Assembly (NCBI GenBank): GCA_963921795.1
Contig: OY997647.1
Location: 57,165,168 to 57,229,167, forward strand
Direction: 5' to 3'
From: Nannobrachium achirus
Lineage: Eukaryota > Chordata > Actinopteri > Myctophiformes > Myctophidae
DNA length: 64,000 bases
The translations under genes were made by a program, and so were the position numbers. Numbering within the stretch: position 1 is the first letter of the stretch; every line of letters begins with the position of its first letter. The notes beneath the pieces were generated by a model. That model ran no database searches, was not told the origin of the DNA, and was given only the letters and a program-made list of their open reading frames with translations. Below are positions 25,701 through 64,000 of this stretch, piece after piece.

Positions 25701-28285
25701 GTAGTCAATGATATAACAGACAGCAGAACAGTTGAATAAGGACATTTTGGAACAACTGGGAAATCCATATATACACTTACAGTATAACCTGACATCCTTA
25801 TTGTGGGCTTGTCATAGGTTAAACCTGTTCGAAAATGGGGGGGAAATAGAAGTCCCAGTGCCACATTTGGTTGTAGATCAACCATTTTCACTGCACAACT
25901 TTGTACAACAAAATATAAAAATGGGGCTTAAAAGTGAGCGGTTAACATGGCTTGAGAATTCTCTGTAGAAGATACTTAACGGTAGACTTGGATACTTGTA
26001 TTGTGTCTTTGTGTCAATACTTCAACAGAATATATTGCGACACAACACCTTGTGAATGACTGTCTTCTGTGGTTGGTGCAGCCTGTTGACTGTAATTGAG
26101 TAAGGACACACTCCTTGTAGAGCTTTACTAGTCAACCCTAAAACTGTCCATATATGCATCTTCAGAATCAGATTTCCTTGGTCTCAGCAAGGATTAAGTG
26201 TACTGTATGTATTGTGTGACTTCTCAGGAACGATGTACATTGTCACTGACTTGCCCACAGTGCATAAAGGTGCTGTAAGTGATATTTCTTTGTGGAAATG
26301 TGAATAACAGGTGTTCTCCTGTCTCCATCTCTCTAATAAACAAGACAATTGGAAGTGAAACATAGCAACAAAATCTGAAAACAAATTTGTAATCCATCTG
26401 AAAAGTTATTTTATGTTTACTAAAGGGAGACACCTGTTACTGTACAAACACTAGCTATAATTAATATCGGAATATACAGCTTCAACTGTTTAACAAAATA
26501 TATTTTGTTTTATTAAAAAATACCACTCACAGCACCTTTAAATGTGTTACTATAAAGCAAAGTTTATCAATCCTGGACCAGAACTGAGAAACTATTGTCA
26601 TAATGGGTCCATTAGACCCCCTCATAGGGGCCAAGCATTCAGACCTGTACCATTATCTTGGTGTATACGTCACAAATGCACTAACAACTTTTAATTTACG
26701 TTCTTTATCTTTGACTCATGATCTGACCATATTGCATCTTCCCCACATCTCTGTGTAGACCACTCAAATGAGCATTTGTAATGAGGGGATTGATCATGCT
26801 ATGATGGGAAATATTAATATTACACTCAGGGTTAAGTGTAGACAAATTATTGGAGATTCAAGCATAAAAGCAGCATTACAGCATCCTGGTCTGGGTTCCA
26901 CACTCCTCGAGCCCCAGCAGGACAGAAGCACCCCCAGAGCACCAATAGTTGTCCACACAAACTATATTATATTATATTTTATGTACAGGAATGTTACATT
27001 TGATTTTAGACAACATCAATGGTATCGCTGAACCAGCCAGAAAGAGTATAGTTGAGTGGAAAATTCACCTCGGAACAACTAGATGTTGACTAGATCCTAA
27101 TAATGACCCCTGCTGTGGAGTTAAACACTTTGTGGCGGCCCAAATACAATTAGAACAGAAATGATTTTGAACAGATTGGCATTCCAAAAAATCTATAACA
27201 ATTCACTCACTGCAGCTCTACTATAACATCCCTCTCTAAGTAGTTGTTGACTTCTTGCTGACAGTCTGATCACATCCTGCATTGACATTCTCAATCCCCT
27301 GAGGAAGAGTTGCTCTTCGGTTTTTCCTAAAATACTGTCATCATATTAATGCATGAGCATCATTGATTTCCACCCAGCCCAATTTTACTCATGTCTTTCC
27401 AATCGATTGAAATACAGAAATACAGCCTATCACAGATCACTGTTCCTATTTCTGAATAATGAACCTTTTATTGTTACTTAGGTCCCAATTGATGTATGAT
27501 GGGATGTTAATCAAATTTATTATATTTATATATTTATCATTTATTATATTTATTCACTCACTTATTCAGGTTTTCCTTTAATTTGTCATTCATTCGTATT
27601 ATATAACTGTTAGTATAGCCCTAAACTGACCATAGACTGGCTCATTCAAATGTCCTTCCTGTATGAAGCTGCCAGAGCTACTGGAATCACGGCAGCAGTT
27701 GCATAATACCTGTGCCGGCTAGTTGGCAGGCACAGGACCTGAGGGCTCATCTTCATAGCATTTGTGTGGTACAAATGGCATGTGGAGCTCCTGCCAGTAC
27801 AGTGGTGACACTTTAGTACATTTGTAACATAATAGGGTGATGATTACTAAAATGATTTGCTTACTTTGTCCATGACATTGAAGGATATTTGTGTTATCAC
27901 CTTCCTCAGAGATAGAGATCCACAGCACAAATTAGCAACGCAAGGAGACCGGTTTATACTATCAATTTTGTGAAATTGATTTTGGAAAAATAATTTAAGA
28001 AAGAAATCAATGAACATCAATTCTGCCCACAGGTCTAAGGAAATGCTGAAAGGCACAGTATTTAAAAAACAAGCAGATCAATATGAACCAGGACCACCAT
28101 TATAATTTCTAGAAAGGAATATAGATAGTCTATTTATTTTTTATCTGATGTACTGTATATACCAAACGTTTCTGAGAGTAATAGAGTCTATTACTGCTGT
28201 AACTTGCCAATTTCCAAACAGTTTGCAGTGAGTGTAGTCTGTAGTGGGACTCCATTACTCTTCCAGAATTCAAGAACAGCCTTTT

Positions 28286-28311
28286 CAATAGGCCTACATG
28301 TAGGCCTATTG
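28286..28311. repeat. Perfect 26-bp palindrome
   Basis: CAATAGGCCTAC is followed at once by AT and its exact reverse complement GTAGGCCTATTG; there is no loop. Confidence 0.95.
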
Positions 28312-28457
28312 GAATTTCATTGGGTTTCTTTTGCGCTAGCCTTATCAAACTGGCTGAGCAAACAGAGGCCCCCAACAAAATGTATGTTTAGAGATGCTTG
28401 GCCCTTTTTAGGGCATGGGGCTCTAAGGAAGGCCACGTCTGTCTGTCTTGTCTGTCT

Positions 28458-28643
28458 TTAAAGGGGAAGACCACCCATTTTCAATATTGTACTGTCAAGA
28501 TTGATTTGGGGGTTTGTATTGTAAAGTACAACGGTGTGATGTCATCAAGTTGTACTTTACAATACAAACCCCAAAATCAATCCTCCTCTAAGTTATATTA
28601 ATGACATAGTTCAATACTGAAAATGGGTGGTCTTCCCCTTTAA
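28458..28643. mobile_element. TTAA-type MITE, copy A
   Basis: Ends TTAAAGGGGAAGACCACCC and its inverse, with a long inner palindrome built on TTTGTATTGTAAAGTACAAC and its inverse. TTAA at both ends suggests piggyBac-like target choice. Copy B is at 36258-36572. Confidence 0.8.
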
Positions 28644-29311
28644 CTAAAAAACAACTGACTGATGATGGGGAAGCACGTTGGTATTCACCAAATGATGTCC
28701 ATGCCTAACTTTATGGTCCATGCCCCCTACTGATTTTGGTGACCCCATGGTTTTTCTTCTAGTGCCACCCTCATAGGTCAAATTGCACTTTGTGGTTTGT
28801 ATTATATTTCATTGTTGTTATTATAGTACTTTATTCTGTTAGAATACACGTTAATCCTTGAGCGATACTGTACCCCTTTCCTTATTTCCGGCACTAATAA
28901 TAATCATCTTCCATTTTTCTTTTTTCCCCTTCACTAGTCCGCTCTCTCAAGGATGGCAATGTCACTCTGTTCAGACCACTTTGGTCTGGTTATGTTGCTG
29001 GCGGGGGCTTTTAAACTCTTGGTCTTGGTGTCTTTCTTTTCATGGACTCTGCCACACAGTGTTGATCCCTGCAGGGAAATTCTAAGTTTTCAGGATTAGT
29101 CGTCAAGGATTTTCCACCCTAGATTGAAACCCTGACCGCCCCACAGGGAGCAAATAAATACACAGAGACAGAGAGAATATAAGCTCACCATCATCCACTG
29201 AGTGCTTTGGCCTAGTTTCTCCACTCGTTGTTGCCTACCTAAGCCTGTTTCTTCATTTCCAATTAAATCAATTGAGATCATCCCTGAGCTCGTGCAGAGG
29301 ATACCCAATAC

Positions 29312-29471
29312 CAGTGACGGAATGTACATTTACTCAAGTACTGTACTTGAGTAATATAAAGTGTCCTTTTAACTTTTACTCAAATAAAATGATGAATGCA
29401 GAGTATTTATAGATTGTGCGCAATTGCTACTTTTACTTGAGTAAAACATCTGAGTATTTCTTGCACCACTG
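29312..29471. mobile_element. hAT-type MITE
   Basis: Ends CAGTGACGGAATGTA and TTGCACCACTG, flanked by an 8-bp direct repeat (CCCAATAC at 29304-29311, CCTAATAC at 29472-29479, one mismatch). The body carries TACTCAAGTACTGTACTTGAG, a common fish MITE motif. Confidence 0.85.
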
Positions 29472-29833
29472 CCTAATACAAATGATGTTGATGTTGCTAG
29501 TGACAGCTATACACTCAGCAGTGTTTGACTTGGCAAGGGTCAGCAAACTACATCAATAGCCACCAAAGTAATCATTATAATAGGCCTACGGCTCCCATTT
29601 TATTTCTACAACACTATACTCTGTGTAGTAGTGGGTCCGGACATCCCCAACACAACACAATGTGTAATAACGTCCCAGAGTGCTACAGTATACTGCATAG
29701 AATATAGATTACTGCACTAAGTTTAATACTGGAAACTTTACGTTTCCCATTCACTGACTGATGATTGTTATTGATTAGGCCTCAGGTGACAATTCACTGG
29801 ACAGACAGTGTAGACGTAATTAATGTGCTCAGT

Positions 29834-29890
<57 letters not shown>
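29834..29890. repeat. (AC)n microsatellite
   Basis: Pure AC run; a short (AT)n lies at 30579-30602. Confidence 0.97.
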
Positions 29891-29892
<2 letters not shown>

Positions 29893-32752
29893 TAATTACA
29901 CTATTGATTATGAACTGTTTTGAACTGTGATGTCCTATGTCAGCAGTGTGGGTTCTGTTCTGGACAGGAGGACAGTTGTAGTTCATAGATCTTGTGAATA
30001 ATATTTAGTGTCTGTAATGTTGGGTAAAATGACCCCTAAGCCCACATCATCTATTATTCATAGTATTATTTATAGCATCTGGGAAGAGATACCGACCATA
30101 GTAACTGTTATTTGATTCCTGTTCCAAGGACCACATATACGACTCCAAACTTGCTCAGGGATGACCATTGCTGGACAAACACCTCAGAGAGAAAATGGCC
30201 CATGTGTGACCCACTTATTTTTCCGCTGGCAGAAAGTAGGTGAGTGTGTCTGGCTCCTGTCAGGCCCAAGGTAATGCCAGGCTCCATTTTGTGGCAGAAG
30301 AGATAGAAGCTTAAATCCCTGTTGATCCGTTGGCACTGTTGTTACCCTGCCGGCTCAGGGATTGTCAGCCATAAAGGGCAGCCAGGCGGGCACGTGCGGA
30401 TGAGCTTTGACGACTCTCAATTCATCATTCTGTGGAAGTGGACCACTGGAGTCAACTCGCAGGCTATAAAGGCCGACAGAGCCACTGTGAATTATAGTGA
30501 TGCTCTGTGAACGAGGTCAAGCGGTTTTTAGCAGCTATATGGATTGAACAAAGTCCATTCTTATGTCCAGTATATACTATATATATATATATATATATAT
30601 ATGGAATGTGATTAATGTTGAAGATTAAGCTGAAATCTGAAGTCCGAACAGTGGTTGTGGTGAATGCGAACTGCTATGGGCTGAATTTCTTGCCATGGAA
30701 TCCTTCTCTAAATCATCCCTGAGTGGGCCTGGAACATTCTATTAATCACTAACATAAATTGTAATCTCTGACGCAGTTCCACACTATGAAAAATAATGAT
30801 GGGAAAGATGCCATCCAACATACCACTGCCCCTATCAGTGAAACACAAATAGTAAACCCCGGCCATGACATTAATCACATCCCACTGTCCTCTCCTTTAT
30901 GCAGCTGGATTGATTGGATGCCTGCCTCCCTCAGAGACATTACATTTGTTAGAACAGTCCAGTACAAGAAGATCAGACCAAAACCCATTAGTGAGGTCAG
31001 TCTCTCCTCCAAGGCTATCTATTTTATCATGACTGCCTTGCTTCCTGAGCTGGTTGTTTCTCTCTGCTCCATGCATGGTTCTCTCACACATTTGCAACCA
31101 GCAACAAAAAAATGAATAAACTATCAAAGAGATAAGGCCAACATCTACTGCTTGAGGGTTTTATTTGTCAGAATTGAAGTAGACATGGGCCCATGCAGAT
31201 CCAACAAGAGCGATGTGTGTGACAATCAACAATGGATGGACAGTGATGGGAGAACAGTCTGTGATTACAAGAGGAAGTGCCACAAACCTACTGGGTTGAG
31301 ATGAACCTTCTATCACATCAGAAACAATGTCAAGAGCGCGTCAGTCACATTAGATTAGATAATGTATATGAAATGTTGAGACACTTGTTCCTTTCATAGT
31401 TTAGAAGCCCAACCAGGCCAGGCTGTTCGGCGTCATTAGAACCACTTTAAACATGGCGTGAGCTGACTACGTCATGATAGAAAATAAATCAAACAGGAAT
31501 ATACAGGAAGCTGATTTTCAATGAGCTCACTTAGTCTTTAACCACTAAAAACCCAATAATTATTTGACCGAATTCCCAAGGGCTTGTAAGTGTTCGCCCC
31601 CAAAATAGGAACGCTAGGGTTAAGTGCATGGTTAAACATGCAGTGAGCTGGCAACAGCATCACAATGGAAAATCAATCACATAGGAATATACAGCAAACA
31701 TATTTTCAATAAGCTCACATGGTCTTTAAAGTGCACATTTTGTCAACAGCTTTGTTCAAACATTGTTGGATTTGCAGAAGCGGTGGTCATAATTCACACT
31801 GGCTCAACCAATGGCTACAAACTATAATATTCGTATTAAAATGTATAATAATACCATTACAGTACTTGTATTACTACTAAGCCTAACGGATTGTTGAAGG
31901 AGCTCTTGGTTGCATAGCTTTTTGAGTTCTTATTGTTAATGTAATATTATTTTCTACACAGAGCCAATACTATTTGGAGATTAAGGAGACTAATTGGCTA
32001 TAGATTAGAATATATAGCTAATTGTATTTGTTACATAATTTTAGTAATACTGTACCATTTTCCCAACGTTTCTAGGCATTAATTTACTAGCTGCATCTTG
32101 TGCTACCACACTACAGTAAATCAAAGCATTAAGATTCTCATCCCATCATTTCCAAAGCTCACCAGCACAGAACTACAAACCAAATGATATCACAGCATGT
32201 GCAAAACAAAAGTCTCTACAAAACAAATACCCATTGGAGTAACATCATTCATGAGCAAACACACAAAATACCCTCAGTCCTGCTAAGTTAGCTCTGCTAA
32301 AAGATCAGATTAAAACACCTCCATGTAAAAAGAAAAGACACAATTGACATTGCTGTGAATACAAGTCCATGGGACAGATATCTAAAATGGACACATTCTT
32401 CCTACCTCTGAACATAATACCTTTATTTGACTGTCTATTGCTTTGCAAGTGCATTTTAAATCTGAATGACGTCGTAAATTAAGGATGTCTGTAATAAGTG
32501 CTTCAACAGATAACCATAAATGATTTATGCACGGGAGAAAAAGTATTGTGCGAGCAGCACGTTGCGCTCCGCTTTTTTAGCCAAAGCATAAATTAGGCTT
32601 AAATATGAATGATTTGCAACTCTTTGCTTCTTTGTTTGCACTTGCAATAGTGCTGAAAATGACAAGAGAGCAAACTAGATTAGTCACAATCGTTGGGTGA
32701 CTGTTTTCTTTTTCTTTTTCAATCAATGTGTTGCAGGTTTTACAGACATAAT

Positions 32753-33306
32753 GGGTGCGTTCGGAAATGCGCACTCAACGCACTGGTGTGCCATGTTGTC
32801 GTTCATTTATTCGGTGCACTTGGTGCATTGTCGTTCGGAAATCCAGTGCGCGGTGCACCAGTGTGCTGAGTGCACGCACTAACTAACCGACCCTACTCAG
32901 AAGATGGGGTTTGACAGTGTGGTGCGGCAGTGCAGTGTTTTGATTGGTTGGTTTTCATGGCCATGTCTCGAGCGCTTCTCAGCTGTGAACAATGGAGGAA
33001 ATGAACGCAAAATGCAGCATTTACAGCTTTATTGGTCGTTTGGGCTTGATAGTTACACACGCATCAACGTGTAAACTAACAGCAGGTATGCCAATGTTAG
33101 GAATTACATCTCCTTTCAATATTAACGTTACGTTAGCAACTGCTGCTTTTCAGAAAGTTTACCTTCAGAGTTCAGAGTGAAAAGGCGCACAGCTGCCTCT
33201 TAACTGGTCGTTCGTAAATAAGCCACACTGAATGCACTCTACTACGTCACGCCCACTGCGCTCACTACACTGAGCACACACGCGGTGCGGGTTTCCGAAC
33301 GCACCC
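32753..33306. mobile_element. Inverted-repeat element with GGGTGCGTTCGGAAA ends
   Basis: The left end GGGTGCGTTCGGAAA and right end TTTCCGAACGCACCC are perfect inverses. The inside is rich in GTGCACT and TGAGTGC steps. A clear target duplication was not found, so the superfamily is open. Confidence 0.75.
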
Positions 33307-33591
33307 TATGTTACATGGTACAAACGGAAGACGTCTTACTGGCTATTAGTTCTCTTCTCAGGAGTTTCCATTTCCCATGGGACATACTGTATTACTTGGT
33401 TACGCAAATGGATATTCTATCACAACAAGGATATATCCTCTCACTATTCAATTCTTTCCCCCTCCATTTTCTTTTTTTTTACAATTATACGTACAAAAGA
33501 TTCTTACAAAAATACCCCCGTCGTTACATTCATTGGGGGAATTCATCAACTTTGAAAAACAAAAGTGCTCTTGCATAACCGATCACGCTTT

Positions 33592-33598
33592 CTCACTC

Positions 33599-33658
<60 letters not shown>
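33592..33658. repeat. (CT)n microsatellite
   Basis: CT run of about 65 bp. Confidence 0.97.
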
Positions 33659-33660
<2 letters not shown>

Positions 33661-33919
33661 GCTTGTTATATCGCTGCCGTTTCTCTCCCGTTTAGTTTTC
33701 TAGACGAGACCACAAGGAAGGTTCACAGTATCGGGGGTTAAAACGTTGATTGGCCGGACCAACGGATGCATTTCAAACACAGAGAAGTGCAAATTGAAAC
33801 TGGGGCGGATTGTGCCAAGGGGGACGTCACTGGCGTTTTCCAGCTGCTGCTTCACCCGGGGGTGGGACAGTGGCAGCTGAGAGGGAGGCAAGGAGGGCAT
33901 CTCAAAGTCACTGCGATAC

Positions 33920-33946
33920 CGGGGGGGGGGGGGGGTGGGGGTGGCA
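33920..33946. repeat. Poly-G tract
   Basis: A G run with one T; a second one (about 34598-34628) and a (GCGAG)n run (about 34770-34795) lie closer to the laptm4b stop. Both could fold as G-quadruplex on this strand; the laptm4b transcript would carry the C-rich complement if its 3' UTR reaches this far. Confidence 0.85.
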
Positions 33947-34055
33947 CGACACGTGTCAAGAGTGGGATGGGGGGATGGGGTGGTAGAAGCCAGGGGCGTC
34001 ACAAGGGGGGACCAAGGTGGAGGGGCCTGGAATTATTTTATACTTTAGCTATTGG

Positions 34056-34105
34056 AAAATAGCAGATATACAAGCTCACAGGCGAGCTTGTAGATCTGCT
34101 ATTTT
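34056..34105. repeat. Hairpin repeat with almost no loop
   Basis: AAAATAGCAGATATACAAGC runs through CTCACAGGCGAG into CTTGTAGATCTGCTATTTT. Confidence 0.85.
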
Positions 34106-34363
34106 TGATAAGTCGTGAAAATGTGTGCAAATCTTTGAATATAATGTCCTTTTTAGGCGAACATTTGTAACTCAAATTTTGCTTCTGGGGGGGTCCCTGG
34201 AACTAATTATTTTGAGATGGGTGTCCATGGCCAAATACATATAATTTTGGAGGTCTTTCACATGAAAAAGTTTGAGCACCACTGACATAGAAACATAGGT
34301 TTTCCATAAACCTCAGAAGGATTTGAAATATTCAAAGACTTGCACAAATTTTCAAGATTTTTC

Positions 34364-34436
34364 AAAAATAGCAGATCTACAAGCTCGCAGCGCGGCACTC
34401 GGTGCCGCGCTGTGAGCTTGTAGATCTGCTATTTTT
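34364..34436. repeat. Hairpin repeat, long stem
   Basis: AAAATAGCAGATCTACAAGC...GCGCGGCAC pairs through to GTGCCGCGC...GCTTGTAGATCTGCTATTTT, with a loop of about three bases; an almost perfect stem of about 34 bp. Confidence 0.9.
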
Positions 34437-34802
34437 CAATAGTTAAAGCACAAAATGTGAGTGAATCCTTGTACCCAGGGCCCAGAATTTTGGTGCGACA
34501 CCCCTGCATAAGGAAGGACAGAGTAAAGGACGACAGCGGCTCTAATCTATAGTGTATTGTCAGATTACCATCCTCATGTTTACCAGTGGCGAGGAAGTGT
34601 GGGGGGGGGGGGGGGCAGGGGGGTGGGCGATATCATACGTCTGAGACCTGAGCCCAGTCTTCTTGAGGACATTTGGCCTTGCTTGCAATGCTTTGTGAGC
34701 CAGCAGGGGGAAAGAGATGTAGTACTGCAGGTCTGTGGGGCCGTGGGGGAACGTGGTCTATAGGATCCAGCGGCGAGGCGAGGCGAGGCGAGGGCGTTCT
34801 CC

Positions 34803-62897
<28,095 letters not shown>

Positions 62898-62908
<11 letters not shown>

Positions 62909-63003
62909 CTGTGGGAATAGAGAAGAAAATGCAGTGAAGTCAAAAGGAGTGCATTTATGAGCTTTGGGAATAGAGAAGAAAATACAGTGAAGTCAAAAGG
63001 AGT
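62898..63003 (-). repeat. 53-bp tandem duplication over the laptm4b exon 2 acceptor
   Basis: GCATTTATGAGCT-(G/T)-TGGGAATA...GTCAAAAGGAGT occurs twice with three or so differences. The inner copy holds the real acceptor (CCCACAG). The outer copy holds a decoy (CCCAAAG), 53 bases upstream on the transcript. Confidence 0.85.
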
Positions 63004-64000
63004 GGAAAATTACTCTTTAAACACTTCAGCGCTATATACTTAGATGACTGGAGTCCCCCAGGGGTCTATACTAGTGCTTCCGTTGCTTGTAGATTGTCTA
63101 TTTTCACTGAATGTTTGCCCCAGAATATGAAGGCCACAGTTCATTTGGTTAACTAGTTCCAATCTGCCATACCTTTTGGGGTTAAAACATTATTATTATT
63201 ATTTTAATAAATCACGTCCCCCATTTTCAAACCTATCTTCATGTGATTGGTCTCCACTAATGCTCTTTATTAGATGGCACCATTTCTGTCTACTCTTTCT
63301 TGTCTGTGTCTCAGAGGAGGGCTGTGGACTGTGGACAGTTCGGAAACCTGCCTTCCAATAACACAAGTTAGTTCATTGATAAAGCTTACAATGATCTGAA
63401 GAGATGTGTCAAATGAGAGATCTTATAATCATTGATTAAATCACACAGTAAAAGTAAATCTGTGTGATGATAGTACATGATAGGTATAGGGCTGGGAGAG
63501 GGAAAACATCAAATATGATCTGTTTTTCCACATAGGCCTACCTCAATATCAATAGTGACCATAATATTGAGATTTTTGATAAAGTAATCATCAGTATAAT
63601 GCCTATGTAATAACTAAACATCTTGCTTGGAACTAAACATCCAGGTACATTCAGAAAAATACATCACTTTATTGTAATTTCTTTAAAATCAGGAAAGGAC
63701 AATTATCCAAAATGATATCTACTCCCATAAAATACACTGGACATTTTAATACAGTTTCTGCCCACAGGCCATGCATGGGAATGGAAACTTCACACCACGA
63801 CCACGATGAACATATTTAATATTTAACATAGTTAATTATGTTTGTTGTATGTATAGGCTAGGCTACTACTACACTTGACCCGGCCGGCCGTCACACTTGT
63901 CGTGACCCGTGAGAACAGCTTTATCGCTGGTGTTTTCTGTCCCAGCTCAACCTGAAGACATTGCTGACCATTATTAATAGAATCCCAAAACAGGCTAGTG
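63004..64000 (-). other. laptm4b intron 1, part
   Basis: No exon 1 sequence was found. Apart from a half hairpin repeat, the stretch is AT-rich with nothing recognised. Confidence 0.6.
63082..63107 (+). repeat. Half hairpin repeat
   Basis: GTTGCTTGTAGATTGTCTAT then TTTCAC; worn right arm. Confidence 0.45.

Larger units (their letters stand above)
33991..34508. mobile_element. Non-autonomous DNA transposon with CAGGGGCGTCACA ends, copy B
   Basis: Same ends and order of parts as 3309-3848, including two hairpin-repeat copies at 34056-34105 and 34364-34436. The copies differ by substitutions and by the length of the hairpin loops. Confidence 0.75.
24605..34802. other. Intergenic region between convergent rpl30 and laptm4b
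   Basis: About 10.2 kb without a recognised exon. Small transposons and repeats are listed separately; 26550-28250 and 30600-32700 show nothing recognisable apart from a pair of direct repeats at 31449-31545 and 31629-31735. MATN2 lies at this place in mammals; none of its EGF or VWA exons were noticed. Confidence 0.6.

Noticed and set aside
26768-27031. 87-codon frame as a gene
   Set aside because: No homology recognised, no exon partners and no codon signal visible.

Overview
The window is a vertebrate nuclear locus, almost certainly from a teleost fish. It holds four host genes with split coding exons, and their order and relative orientation match the tetrapod RIDA - ERICH5 - RPL30 - (MATN2) - LAPTM4B neighbourhood. 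MATN2 is not seen here. Long dinucleotide repeats, teleost-style tRNA-derived SINEs and many small non-autonomous DNA transposons agree with a fish genome. No species is claimed.

Layout. 595-5149 (+): exons 2 to last of rida (reactive intermediate deaminase); its first exon lies left of the window. 6601-18831 (-): erich5, a small N-myristoylation-type protein in four exons, the last tentative. 20498-24604 (+): rpl30 complete, with a 5'TOP leader exon, four coding exons and a poly(A) signal; two related H/ACA-like segments lie in successive introns. 24605-34802: intergenic, between the convergent rpl30 and laptm4b, filled with small transposons. 34803-62908 (-): laptm4b exons 2-7; exon 1 lies right of the window.

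The standout feature is a 14.4-kb virus-like element (36630-51050) in the last, 18-kb intron of laptm4b. It is bounded by a 6-bp direct repeat (TATATC), starts 5'-AG and ends CT-3', and has almost identical inverted arms of about 4.15 kb around a 6.1-kb unique centre. These ends are those of Polinton/Maverick (adintovirus-like) elements. No polymerase, integrase or capsid gene was recognised. Each arm carries a tRNA-Trp(CCA)-like gene. The centre carries minus-strand genes: a protein with four tandem CARD-like domains, a family of three related genes (one with a Cys/His motif), and a 296-residue protein of unknown kind. The CARD gene shares its promoter and N-terminal leader with one member of that family and is followed by a copy of the 3' end of another, so it looks like a cassette exchange.

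A second theme is a palindromic mini-repeat of about 60-75 bp (arm core GATCTACAAGCTCACAAC, flanked by AAAATAGC/GCTATTTT). It occurs about 20 times, whole or half, in several unrelated repeat contexts, and some copies have matched changes in both arms. A 200-N gap lies at 55139-55338.
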